Positions 17,504 to 27,300 of a DNA stretch of 62,429 nucleotides are shown piece after piece (the stretch's first letter is position 1; each line of letters begins with the position of its first letter). The position numbers and the translations under genes are program-made. Source of the stretch: CAYNYF01 sp964401385 (GTDB lineage Bacteria; Planctomycetota; Phycisphaerae; SM23-33); assembly GCA_964401385.1 (NCBI GenBank), contig CAYNYF010000012.1, positions 1 through 62,429 on the forward strand, written 5' to 3'. Under the pieces are notes generated by a model that was not told the origin of the DNA, ran no database searches, and saw only the letters and a program-made list of their open reading frames with translations.

Positions 17504-18706
17504 ATGCCAAAGCCACGCCACATCACCTTGCCGGCCGGTTTCGTCGCCGCCGGGGTGCATTGCGGGATCAAGACGACCCGCCAGGACGACCTGGCGGTCA
17601 TTGTGGGCGAGCGGTCGGTCTCGGCGGCGGTGCTGACCACGTCCAATCAGGTCGTGGGGGCGCCGGTGACGTGGTGCCGGCGGGTGCTGCCGGCCGGTTG
17701 CGGTCGGATTCGCGGCATGGTGATCAATTCGGGCTGCTCCAACGTCTGCACCGGCCGGGCCGGAATCCGCGACGCCGAGGCGATGGCCGCACAAGTGGCG
17801 AAGGCCGTCGGCGCCGAAAAGGCCGAAGTCCTCGTTGCCTCCACCGGCGTCATCGGGCATCGGCTGCCGATGGCCAAGGTTCGGCGCGGCATCGCCGCGG
17901 CCGTCCGCTCGCTGGGGCGGAGCGACGACCCGTCCGTTCTGCGGGCGATCATGACCACCGACACCAGGGAGAAATCCGCCGTCGTTCAGACCCGCATCGG
18001 CGGGCAGACGGTGACGGTGGCGGGCATCATCAAGGGCGCCGGCATGATCGCCCCCTCGCTGGCGACGATGATCGCGGTGATCACCACCGACGCCGGCATT
18101 GCCTCGCGGCCGCTGTATCGGGCCTTCAAGGCCGCGGTCGCCGGCAGCCTTAATGCCGTGACGATTGATTCGGATGAGTCCACCTCGGATACGGCCGTGG
18201 TGATGGCCTCCGGCCGGGCCGGGCGGCGGATCGCGCCCGCCTCCCCGGCCGCGCGCAAGTTCGCCGCGGCGCTGGCCGAGGTCTGCCGGGAGTTGGCCAT
18301 GGCGATGGCCACCGACGGGGAGGGCGCGACCAAGCTGATCGTGATCCGCGTGAGGGGGGCGGCCTCCGCCGCCGACGCCGAGATCGCCGCCAAGGCCGCC
18401 GCCAACTCCCCGCTGCTGAAGTGCGCCGTCCACGGCGGCGACCCCAACTGGGGTCGGGTGCTCGCGGCCGTCGGCAAGAGCCCGGCCAGGGTCGACGCCG
18501 AGAAGATTTCGGTCAGCATCGGCCAGGTGGCGGTCTTTTCGCGCGGCCGGCCGCGGAAGTTCAACCTCCGCGCGGTCAAGAAGCACCTCTCCGGCGGCGC
18601 GGTCGCTATCGACGTGAACCTCGGCCTCGGGCGCGGCGAGTTCACCGCCTACACCTGCGACCTTTCGCGCGAATACGTCGCCATCAACGCCGACTACCAC
18701 ACCTGA
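17504..18706 (+). CDS. argJ: Bifunctional ornithine acetyltransferase / N-acetylglutamate synthase
   Basis: A 400-residue enzyme that transfers acetyl from N-acetylornithine to glutamate, recycling the acetyl group of arginine synthesis. It may also acetylate glutamate from acetyl-CoA. The autoproteolysis region KGAGMIAPSLATM is present, with cleavage expected before Thr188, which becomes the N-terminal nucleophile. VINSGCSNVCTG matches the oxyanion-hole segment, and NADYHT is the usual C-terminus. Whether it is mono- or bifunctional cannot be told from sequence. Confidence 0.96.
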   Translation: MPKPRHITLPAGFVAAGVHCGIKTTRQDDLAVIVGERSVSAAVLTTSNQVVGAPVTWCRRVLPAGCGRIRGMVINSGCSNVCTGRAGIRDAEAMAAQVAKAVGAEKAEVLVASTGVIGHRLPMAKVRRGIAAAVRSLGRSDDPSVLRAIMTTDTREKSAVVQTRIGGQTVTVAGIIKGAGMIAPSLATMIAVITTDAGIASRPLYRAFKAAVAGSLNAVTIDSDESTSDTAVVMASGRAGRRIAPASPAARKFAAALAEVCRELAMAMATDGEGATKLIVIRVRGAASAADAEIAAKAAANSPLLKCAVHGGDPNWGRVLAAVGKSPARVDAEKISVSIGQVAVFSRGRPRKFNLRAVKKHLSGGAVAIDVNLGLGRGEFTAYTCDLSREYVAINADYHT

Positions 18707-18740
18707 GGCGGCGTCGATTGCCCGGCGGGAGCCCGGCCCA

Positions 18741-20711
18741 ATGAAACTGCAATGCCTGATCCTGCTGTTGGCGGCGCAGGCGCCGCCCGCCACGGCCGCG
18801 GCGCCCGAAGTGGCCGTCTACCGCAACGACGCCGGCGCGAGCGAAGAAGGCGGCGTCGGGCGCTACGCCCGGCTGATGGTCGATTCGCTGGAGCGGCTGG
18901 GGCTCGGCCATGAAGTCCTGGACGACAAGGCCGTCGCCGCCGGGCGGCTGGCGGGGGAAAAGGTCGCCATCCTTCCGCTGAATCCCGTCCTGCCGGCCCC
19001 GGCGGCCGAGCAGATCCGGAAGTTCGTCGCCGCCGGCGGAAAGCTGCTGGTCTGTTACCGGCTGCCGGCCCCGCTGGGTGAGCTTCTGGGCCTCGGTCCG
19101 GGCGGGGCCATCGACGGGCGCGACGGCCGGCTGGACGCCATCAGCTTTCAGGGCCGGGAGGACCGCCCGAAAGTGCGGGCCCGCCAGCATTCCTGGATCG
19201 CCCGCCGCATCCTGCCGGCCAAGGGCACGAAGGTCGTCGGGCACTGGCTGGATCAGGCCGGCAGGCGGAGCGACCTGCCCGCCGTCACCCGGAATGAGAA
19301 CGGCTATTTCGTCGGCCACGTCTTGACCGGCCACGACCCCGGCGGACAGGACCGGCTGCTCCTGGAGATGCTGGGCCAGCTCTGGCCGGAGGCGTGGAAA
19401 AAGGTCTACCAGCATCGCCTGGGGCGGATAAGCAAGGTCGCGGGCCTGGGCGGCGTGAAGGAGCTGACGGCCGCGGCCCTGGCCGGCGCCGAAAAGGCCG
19501 GCCGGACCGAGCGCGTCGCCCGCATGCTCTCCGCCGCCGACGCCCTCGTCGCTGACGCCAAGGCGATTGCCGAGTACGGCGATTTCGTCCAGGCGTCCGA
19601 GACCATCGCCGAGGCCCACCACGCCTATCGGCGCGCCTTCGCCGCCAGCGTCGCCTCGCGCCCTGGCGAGTTCCGGGGCGTCTGGTGCCATTCGCCGACG
19701 GGCGTCCGCGGCATGAGTTGGGAAGAGGCCCTCGAGGCGCTCTCTTCGGCCGGGTTCAACGCGATTCTGCCGAATATGTGCTGGGGCAGCGGCGCGGCCT
19801 ATCCCAGCGAGGTGCTTCCGCGAGTGAGCGCGGGCGCCGGCCGGGACCTGCTGGCCGAGTGCCTCGCCGCCGCGAAAAAGCACGGCATCGCCGTCCACGT
19901 CTGGCGCGTGAACTGGCGGCTGTGGGGCGACTGCCCCGAGGCTCTCCGCCGGCAACTGGAAAAGGCCGGCCGGCTTCAGCGCGACGCCAAGGGAAAGACG
20001 CTGCCGTGGCTGTGCCCGTCCCACCCGGAAAATCAGAAGCTCGAGCTGGACTCGATGCTGGAGATCGTCCGCCGCTACGACGTGGCCGGGATTCACTTCG
20101 ACTACATCCGCTACCCCGGGCCGCAGGGGTGTTACTGCCCGGGCTGCCGGCGGCGCTTCGAGGAACGATACGACGTCCGGGTGAAGGACTGGCCGGCGGA
20201 AGTTCGCACCGGCCCGCTGCGGTGGAAGTATCTCCAGTTCCGCCGCGACAACATCACTTCGCTGGTGGCGGCCGTCGCCGAGCGGGCCCGCCAGATCCGC
20301 CCGGGCGTGCTCATCTCCGCGGCCGTGTTCTGGCGCTGGCCCGGCGCCCGCGACGACGTCGGCCAGGACTGGAAGCTGTGGGTCGAGAGGGGCTACCTGG
20401 ACTTCGTCTGCCCCATGCAGTACGTGACCGACCACGCCGAATTCGCCCGCCGCACCCGGCTGACCCGCGCCTGGGCGGCCGGCCGGGCCGCCGTCATGCC
20501 CGGCATCGGGGCCACGCTGGGCCTTGCCCCGGACGCTGCGCTGCGGCAGGTCCTCATCGCCCGCGAGCAGAAGGCCGCCGGCTTCGTGCTCTTCAACTAC
20601 GACCGATCGCTGGCCGAGCGGCACCTGCCCCTGCTCGGCCTCGGAGCGACGGCCGAGAAAACAACCTGGGAGCGGCCGCGGCGCGGTATCATCTCCACCC
20701 GGCCCAGATGA
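18741..20711 (+). CDS. Secreted family-10-like glycosyl hydrolase (GHL10)
   Basis: A 656-residue exported protein with a signal peptide (about 1-21). Residues 22-200 resemble a beta/alpha domain with KVAILPLNPVLPAPAAEQIRKFV, like a glutamine-amidotransferase-fold accessory module. From about residue 308 the GHL10 (formerly DUF187) TIM barrel begins with GEFRGVWCH, followed by INPxxxW-like FNAILPNMCWG and the active-site-like HFDYIRYPG (about 451). A Cys-x2-Cys pair follows in CYCPGC. It is probably active on cell-wall or plant glycans. The stop codon overlaps the next start (ATGA). Confidence 0.82.
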   Translation: MKLQCLILLLAAQAPPATAAAPEVAVYRNDAGASEEGGVGRYARLMVDSLERLGLGHEVLDDKAVAAGRLAGEKVAILPLNPVLPAPAAEQIRKFVAAGGKLLVCYRLPAPLGELLGLGPGGAIDGRDGRLDAISFQGREDRPKVRARQHSWIARRILPAKGTKVVGHWLDQAGRRSDLPAVTRNENGYFVGHVLTGHDPGGQDRLLLEMLGQLWPEAWKKVYQHRLGRISKVAGLGGVKELTAAALAGAEKAGRTERVARMLSAADALVADAKAIAEYGDFVQASETIAEAHHAYRRAFAASVASRPGEFRGVWCHSPTGVRGMSWEEALEALSSAGFNAILPNMCWGSGAAYPSEVLPRVSAGAGRDLLAECLAAAKKHGIAVHVWRVNWRLWGDCPEALRRQLEKAGRLQRDAKGKTLPWLCPSHPENQKLELDSMLEIVRRYDVAGIHFDYIRYPGPQGCYCPGCRRRFEERYDVRVKDWPAEVRTGPLRWKYLQFRRDNITSLVAAVAERARQIRPGVLISAAVFWRWPGARDDVGQDWKLWVERGYLDFVCPMQYVTDHAEFARRTRLTRAWAAGRAAVMPGIGATLGLAPDAALRQVLIAREQKAAGFVLFNYDRSLAERHLPLLGLGATAEKTTWERPRRGIISTRPR

Positions 20712-22165
20712 TCGCCCTGATCAACACCAACCGGATGCAGCCGCCGATCGCGCCCATCGGGCTGGACTACGTGGCCGTTGCGGCCCGGGCGGCGGGGGTC
20801 GGCGTGGACGTGGTCGACCTGTGCCTGGCCGGGGACGCCGAGGCGGCCCTGTGGGAGTACCTGGCCGGTCACAGCCCGGAGCTGGTCGGGCTCTCCTTTC
20901 GCAACGTCGACGACTGCTTCTGGCCCAGCGGCGAGTGGTTCGTCCCGCGCCTCACCCAGACGATCCAGACCATCCGCGCCCTCACCGACGCCCCCGTCGT
21001 CCTGGGCGGGGTGGGCTTTTCCATCGTGGCCGAGCGCGTTCTCGAATACACCGGGGCCGACTTCGGCATTCGCGGCGACGGCGAGGCGGCGACGCTGTCG
21101 CTGCTGGCGGAGCTTCGGGGCCGGCGGCGGCTGGAGAACGTGCCGGGGCTCCTCTGGCGGGCGGACGGGCGGCTTCGAGCCAACCGGCCCGCCTGGGGCG
21201 AGCCGCTTTCGCTGGCGACCGGTCGCGACGCCGTCGACAACGCCGCGTATTTCCGCCTCGGCGGGCAGGGCGGCGTGGAGACCAAGCGCGGCTGCGATCG
21301 CAAGTGCGTCTACTGCGCCGACCCGCTCGCCAAGGGCCCGGTGCCGCGCCTGCGCGCCCCGGCCGAAGTCGCCGACGAGGTCGCCTCGCTCCTTCGGCAG
21401 GGGGTGGACGTGCTGCACCTGTGCGACGGGGAGTTCAACGTGCCCTACGAGCACGCCGCCGCCGTCTGCCAGGAATTCATTGACCGCGGCCTCGGCGAGC
21501 GCGTGCGCTGGTATACGTACATGGCCGTGGTCCCGTTCGATGCGGCGCTGGCGGGGGCGATGCGCCGAGCCGGATGCGTCGGCGTCGACTTCACCGGGGA
21601 TTCCGCCAGCGAGGAGATGCTCGCCCGCTACCGCCACGCCCACCGCCCCCCCGACATCGCCGAGGCCGTGCGGCTGTGCAAGGAAAGCGGCATGGCCGTG
21701 ATGATCGATCTGCTCCTGGGCGGGCCCGGAGAGACCCGCGAGACCCTCGCGGAGACCATTGAGTTCATGAAGAGGATCGACCCGGACGCGGTGGGGGCGG
21801 CGTTGGGCCTGCGCGTCTATCCGACCACGCCCGTGGCCGAGGCCATCGCGGCCGAGGGGCCGCTGGAGACGAACCCCGCCATTCGCCGGAAGTACGCCGG
21901 CCCGGTGGACTTCTTCCGCCCGACGTTCTACATCTCGGACGCTCTGGGCGATCGGCCGGCGGCGGCGGTGCGGGAGCTGATCGCCGGCGACAAGCGGTTC
22001 TTCGAGCCGGCCGAGGACCCAGCCGAGCAAACCGACCCCGGCGCCAATTACAACTACAACGACAACACCCCGCTGGTCGAGGCCATCGCCGCCGGCGCTC
22101 GCGGGGCCTACTGGCACATCCTGCGCAAGCTCCGCGGCGGCCAGGCGGACCGCAAGAATGCTTGA
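20708..22165 (+). CDS. B12-binding domain radical SAM protein
   Basis: About 485 residues. The N-terminal 170 residues form a Rossmann-like cobalamin-binding domain (PIAPIGLDYVAVAARAAG, then VVLGGVGFSIVAERVLEYTGADFGIRGDGE). The radical SAM motif is Cys196-x3-Cys200-x2-Cys203 in KRGCDRKCVYCAD, followed by a barrel. The B12 domain lacks an obvious DxHxxG, so base-off cobalamin binding is uncertain. It likely performs a methylation or a radical rearrangement on an unknown substrate. It starts at an ATGA overlap with the GHL10 gene, which ties it to that transcript. Confidence 0.85.
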   Translation: MIALINTNRMQPPIAPIGLDYVAVAARAAGVGVDVVDLCLAGDAEAALWEYLAGHSPELVGLSFRNVDDCFWPSGEWFVPRLTQTIQTIRALTDAPVVLGGVGFSIVAERVLEYTGADFGIRGDGEAATLSLLAELRGRRRLENVPGLLWRADGRLRANRPAWGEPLSLATGRDAVDNAAYFRLGGQGGVETKRGCDRKCVYCADPLAKGPVPRLRAPAEVADEVASLLRQGVDVLHLCDGEFNVPYEHAAAVCQEFIDRGLGERVRWYTYMAVVPFDAALAGAMRRAGCVGVDFTGDSASEEMLARYRHAHRPPDIAEAVRLCKESGMAVMIDLLLGGPGETRETLAETIEFMKRIDPDAVGAALGLRVYPTTPVAEAIAAEGPLETNPAIRRKYAGPVDFFRPTFYISDALGDRPAAAVRELIAGDKRFFEPAEDPAEQTDPGANYNYNDNTPLVEAIAAGARGAYWHILRKLRGGQADRKNA

Positions 22166-22213
22166 ACAGTGAACTCGACCGCGACTTCCACACATCCCAA
22201 CGAATGGGAACAC

Positions 22214-22258
22214 GAACTGCACGAATTGTTTTTTCCCTCAGCCTTCTTCGTGCAATTC
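22214..22258. terminator. Imperfect hairpin between convergent genes
   Basis: The arms GAACTGCACGAA (22214-22225) and TTCGTGCAATTC (22247-22258) pair at 11 of 12 positions around a loop that contains a T-run. They separate the ends of the radical SAM gene and the leftward GspE-like gene, so the structure may act in both directions. TTCGTG-type units continue to about 22282. Confidence 0.4.
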
Positions 22259-22306
22259 GTTCAAATTCGTGAAATTCGTGGTCTCTTTCCCGCCGTGCCG
22301 TGGGCG

Positions 22307-23902
22307 TCATCCCCCGGTGGGCGGCTCGCCCCAGCCGGCCCTGGGCATCTCGGCCACCCCCAGCACGCTGAAGACCTCCTCCAGCGTGGTCTGGCCCTCG
22401 GCGGCGCGGCGGACGCCGTCGGCGGCCAGCGTGGTCATGCCCTGGCCGATGCCGATGGCCTGCAACTTCTCGACCGGCGCCCCGTCGCGCAGCGCTTTTC
22501 CGATCTCGGGCGTGATCTCGAGCATCTCCGCGAGGATCGTGCGCCCCCGGTAGCCGGTCTGGGAGCACTTGGCGCAGCCGGTGGGCTTGCGGAAGCTCTT
22601 CGGCAGGGCGGCCCAGTCGAGCCCGCCGGCGCGGGCGAGTTCCTCCGCCCGGGCCAGCAGATGGTTCGCCGGCTCGGCCGCGGCGCAGCACTCCTCGCAC
22701 AGCAGCCGGACCAGCCGCTGCGCGCTGACCAGCCGGGTCGCCTCGGCGATCACGAACGGCTGGGCGCCGATGTCCACCATCCGCTTTAGCGTGTTGGCGG
22801 CCGAGTCGGTGTGCAGCGTCGTCAGCACCAGGTGCCCGGTCAGCGCGGCCTGGAGCGAGACCATCAGCGCGTCGAAGTTGCGGATCTCGCCGACCATGAT
22901 GACGTTCGGCGCCGACCGCAGGCAGCCCCGCAGCGCCCGCTCGAAAGTCATCCCCTCCTTTTCCATGATCTGAATCTGGGTGACGCCGCCAAGCAGGTAT
23001 TCCACCGGGTCCTCGATGCTGAGGATTTTGCGCTCCGGGCTGACCAGGTGCATCAGGGCCGAGTACAGCACGGTGGTCTTGCCGCTGCCGGTGGGCCCGG
23101 AGACGACGGTCAGCCCCCACGGGGCGTGCAGCGCCCGCATCAGCCTCTCCCGGTCGCGCTGGGCGTAGCCGATCCGGTCCAGCGAGATCTGGAGCTCCAG
23201 CCGCTTGAGCACGCGGAGGGTGACCGACTCGCCCAGGACAGCCGGCAGGAAGCTCACCCGCAGGTCCACCTCGCCGTCGGGTTCGGGCAGGGAAAGCAGG
23301 ATCCGCCCGTCCTGGGGAAGCCGCTTCTGGCGAACGTCGCAGGCCGCCATCGACTTGAGCTGCTCCACGATCGCCGGCAGCAGGCGAAGGTCGAACCGGG
23401 CGGCCGTGTGCAGCACGCCGTCAACCCGGTAGCGGACGTGGGCGCCGTCCTCGAAGGGCTCGATGCTGACGTCGCTGGCCGACATGGTCACGCCGATCAT
23501 GATGATCAGATTCACCGCGTGCGGCACCGGCTCGACGTCGGCGGGGGAGGAGTCTTTGCCGCCGAGCTGCCGGAGGCGCTCGGAGAGGGTAGCCACCAGC
23601 GGGCCGATGTCGGTCGGCAGTTCGATTCGGGGCTGCTGCCCCTTCAGGAACCGGTCGACGTCCTCGCGGTAGAAGCGCCACTGCCGGCCGACCTTCATGC
23701 CCTTGATCTTGCCGCTGCGGAGCCAGCGGTAAAACGTCGGGCGGGTGGTCTTGAGCATGGCGATCGCCTGGTTCATGTCCAGCAGCTCCCCCTCGGCCGG
23801 CGGACGCGGCGCCGGTTGCGGGCGGACCTTCTTCTTTTTGGCCCGGCCCGGGCGGGCAGCCGTTGGCTTGGTCCTGGCTCTTTTGGCATGTTTTCCGGCC
23901 AT
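22307..23902 (-). CDS. GspE/PilB-type secretion ATPase with N-terminal excisionase-like HTH
   Basis: A 531-residue protein. After a Lys/Arg/Pro-rich head, residues 41-88 (LLDMNQAIAMLKTTRPTFYRW, then KIKGMKVGRQWRFYREDVDRFL) form an excisionase/MerR-type helix-turn-helix. From about residue 100 it is a GspE/PilB hexameric ATPase: Walker A GPTGSGKTT (about 269), IEDPVEY, a Walker B-like IMVGEIRN (usually GEIRD) and HTDSAANT. Two Cys-x2-Cys pairs near 400 and 441 make the family zinc site. It should power a type II secretion or type IV pilus apparatus. No other pilus assembly gene is adjacent. The ATG at 23902 has AAGGAG upstream. Confidence 0.88.
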   Translation of the reverse strand: MAGKHAKRARTKPTAARPGRAKKKKVRPQPAPRPPAEGELLDMNQAIAMLKTTRPTFYRWLRSGKIKGMKVGRQWRFYREDVDRFLKGQQPRIELPTDIGPLVATLSERLRQLGGKDSSPADVEPVPHAVNLIIMIGVTMSASDVSIEPFEDGAHVRYRVDGVLHTAARFDLRLLPAIVEQLKSMAACDVRQKRLPQDGRILLSLPEPDGEVDLRVSFLPAVLGESVTLRVLKRLELQISLDRIGYAQRDRERLMRALHAPWGLTVVSGPTGSGKTTVLYSALMHLVSPERKILSIEDPVEYLLGGVTQIQIMEKEGMTFERALRGCLRSAPNVIMVGEIRNFDALMVSLQAALTGHLVLTTLHTDSAANTLKRMVDIGAQPFVIAEATRLVSAQRLVRLLCEECCAAAEPANHLLARAEELARAGGLDWAALPKSFRKPTGCAKCSQTGYRGRTILAEMLEITPEIGKALRDGAPVEKLQAIGIGQGMTTLAADGVRRAAEGQTTLEEVFSVLGVAEMPRAGWGEPPTGG

Positions 23903-24012
23903 CTTGCGCTCCTTTCCTTCGGTGCAGTGCTCAACCAGGCTGGGGAGTTGCCCCGACCCGGCGCGGCAGGCCAGCGGAGGCGACGCTCGTGTCGCCCTAT
24001 TCTCACAATATA

Positions 24013-24036
24013 TTATAATCGTCATGATATGTAAAG
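24013..24036 (-). promoter_or_regulatory. AT-rich candidate promoter of the GspE-like gene
   Basis: On the minus strand TATAAT (24013-24018) lies about 110 bases before the start at 23902, inside an AT-rich stretch (24001-24036) that contrasts with the GC-rich surroundings. The -35 is weak at 16-17 bp spacing, and TTTACA is only 12 bp away. Confidence 0.4.
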
Positions 24037-24315
24037 CAGATTCTTGGGAAAAAGCTCCGGCGGCGATTTGCCCCACCGGCGCGAGCCGCCGCGGCAAAAG
24101 CTGGCGGCTTCGAGGGTCAGGCCGCGCCTTCCCTTCAGGCGCGGCCCTCAGCCGCGGGCCGATCGGCAGGTGCCCTGTTGCCGGTTGCACCCCCCGTCAG
24201 CCAAGCGGAGAATCCCCTCGAAATTCCCCCCGCGGGTGCTTACAGTGCTGGATGCTTTCGCCCGGCGCGGTGCCGGGCACGGCTGACCAAGGGAAATCTG
24301 GTTCCGGAGGCGAAC
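24037..24315. other. Structured non-coding spacer before the DUF4091 operon
   Basis: No gene is supported here. Two consecutive hairpins are visible: AGCCGCC/GGCGGCT (24084-24090 and 24103-24109) and a 10-bp GC stem (24120-24129 with 24137-24146, 7-nt loop). Neither has a T-run and neither matches a riboswitch I recognise. The spacer may be the 5' leader of the operon starting at 24316. Confidence 0.4.
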
Positions 24316-27300
24316 ATGCTACGCAATGCGATGGTCATATCCGTTGTTTTCCTGGCAATCGCCGGCCCGTCGGCGGCGCAGCAGCGGGCGGAATTGCCGG
24401 TCACGGGCGACGTGGGGATCTCCTCGGTAGTGGGCAAGATGGGCCTCGGCAACGGTACCGGCCCGTCGACGGCGATCATGCAGAATCAGAACTGGTCGGG
24501 CTTCGAGAACAATAACCTGCTGATGGCCTTCGACACCACGGCGATCAAGGGCTGGACCGTCAGCAAGGCCACTATGCACGTCTACCTGGCCAAGGGCGAC
24601 CTGTACGGCATCGGGCTGTGCACCGTGCTGGCCGACTGGCGCGAGGGCAGGGCGCTGAACTACGTGGAAAGCCCCGGCGCGCCCTGCTGGTACTACCGTT
24701 CCACGCCCGCGCGCGACGCGAAGCCGACCGCGGAGAACTGGTGGGCCTGGCCGGGCAGCCGCTTCTTCAGCGTTTCCTTCTCGCACCCGGCCGCGCGCTA
24801 CAGCAACGCTGGGCCCGGACAGATCGAGCGCGAGAAGACCAAGGACGGGCGCTTCCTGCACCTGAAGTTTCCGGTCGACCCGAAGCTGGTGGAGTCGCTG
24901 GCGGCCGGCGTGGCCAGCGGGCTGGTGCTCACCGACGACAAGGGCCAGGTCCGCGAGTCGTACTCGCTGATCGGCCCGGCCAAGCCATATCGCTACAACG
25001 CCGCCGAGGACATCTGGATGTTCACCAGGGACATTCAGGAGCCCTCCCTGCGCCCGAAGTTGGAGGTTTTCGGAGCGGCGACCGACAAGACCGCCCCGGC
25101 GGCGCCGAAGGGCCTGAAGGTGGCGGAGGTCCGCCCCAGCGACGGCAGCGTCGTGCTGGAGTTCACCGCCCCCGGCGATGACGGGTCGAAGGGGAACGTG
25201 CTGGCCTACGAGGTCCGCTGCCAGGGGCCCGGGCAGGCCGGCAATCTCGGCGAGCTGCCGCTGCTGCCGCGGTGGTCGCTTCCCAAGCCGGTCGCGGCCG
25301 GAAAGACCCAACGGATGCCGGTCTTCACGCCGGCTCCGGGCAGCTACACGCTTCACGTGATGGGCGTGGACGAGGCGGGCAACCGCGGCGCGCCCGCCGC
25401 CGTGAAGGTGACGATCCCGACAAGGCCGGAGGCCAAGCTCGCCAGGCCGGCCGAACCGGCCTTCTCCGTGCAAAGCCGGCGCAGGCCGACCGGCGCCAAG
25501 CTGACCGTGGACGCCGTCTCCGACATGGTCCAAGTCGACCCGGTCGGCGGGGGCGTGCTGAGCGACGGCAGCGCGTATCAGGCGCGGCAGCCGGTGGACG
25601 TGGGGCGGGTCAACCTGCTGGCGGCGGCCAACGAGGTGGCGGCCTTCCAACTCCTGCTGCGGAAGGGCGCCGGCAAGCTCAGCGACGTGCGCGTCACGTT
25701 CGGCGACCTGGCCGGCGCGGGCGGCAGGAAAATCGACGCCGCCAGGAGCATCCGGGCGTTTCGCCTGTGGTACGTCAGCGCGGGCGGGGGCGGGCGCGGT
25801 CGCGACCGGGGGCGGGGCGCGGCGCCCCGCTGGTGCGGCGCGGCCTGCCTGCCGCTGAGCAAGCCCTTCGACGAGAGCTTCGGCGTCCCGGCGGCCGACA
25901 ACAAGGTTCCCAACCAGCAGCTCCAGTCGGTGTGGGTGGACGTGTACGTTCCGCGCGGCACCGCGGCCGGGACGTACGCCGGCAAGATCACCGTCGCCGC
26001 CAAGGAGCTGGCCGGCCCGGTGACGGTGGACCTGAAGCTGAAGGTCCTGCCGATCTCCCTGCCGGACAAGTTCAGTTGGGTGTTGGAGCTGAACCGGTAT
26101 CACTCCGTGGCCGGCTGGGCCGGCGTCGACGTCCGCAAGGACCCGGCCCAGGCCATCGAGACCACACTGGACTTCTATCGCCTGGCCCACCAGCACCGCT
26201 GCGTGATCAACGCCGTGCCGTACAGTCACAGCGGGCGGGTGGACGGGTGGTTCATCCCCGTCATGGAGGGCACGGGCACGAACGTCCGGGTGAAGGACTG
26301 GGCCGATTACGACAAGCGCTTCGGCCCGCTGTTGGACGGGACGGCCTTCTCGGCCGAGCGGGGCTACTTCGGGCCCGGCGCGGGCGTGCCCATCAACCAC
26401 ATGTACACGGCCTTCCACGAGGCCTGGCCCATCTGGCTGGACAAGACCACCTACAAGGACTGGATGGCGGTGAGCGACCGGCTCCAATTCGCCGAGTACG
26501 CCAAGCAATCCCGCCGGCCGGAGGTCGCCTTCACCGCCGCCTACAAACAGGGCTTCATCGCCGTGGCCAAGCAGTTCTACGAGCACTTCCAGGAAAAGGG
26601 CTGGACGCGGACGTCGCTGCAATTCTTCAACAACAACAAGTACTACTGGAAGGTCGCCTACTTCGGCGGCATGGGCCGGGGCGGCGTGAGCTTCTGGCTG
26701 ATGGACGAGCCGACCGACTTCGACGACTACGACACCAACGCCTTCGTCATGGCCCTGGGCAAGCGCGCCCGCCGGGAGACGCCCGGGGCCCCGGACGTCA
26801 GGATGGACGGGCGCGCGGACGTCTCCCAGCCGGACATGGCCCGCGGCCTGTGGGACGACATCGCCACCGTTTGGTGCATCGGCGGCCTGCGCGGGTATTC
26901 CACCATGACCGCCGCCCGCCGGCGGTGGCTGCCGGACGAGAAGCACTGGTGCTACGGCGGCGGCATCGGCGTGGGTGCGGCGCCCGTCGGGCAGGCGCAG
27001 TCGGCCCTGCTGCGGTGGTCCTTCGGGGCCAGCGGATGGATGCCGTGGTGGGACACCTTCCGCGGCACCGGCGGGGCCTGGCAGCGGGCCGATAACCTGG
27101 CCATCTACTACAGCGGGCGCAACTACGCCGGCTCGGGCAAGAACTATCCCGGGCCCATCGCCACTGTGCGGATGAAGATCACCCGCCGCGTCCAGCAGGA
27201 CGTGGAGTACCTGCACCTGCTGGCCGGGCGGAGGGGCTGGGACCGAGACCGGGTGCGGGATGCCCTGGCGGCCTACTGCGACGACCCGGGCGAGCCGCTG

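Noticed and set aside
24084..24146. Riboswitch upstream of the DUF4091 operon
   Set aside because: Two GC hairpins are present but none of the conserved riboswitch cores I know can be read.
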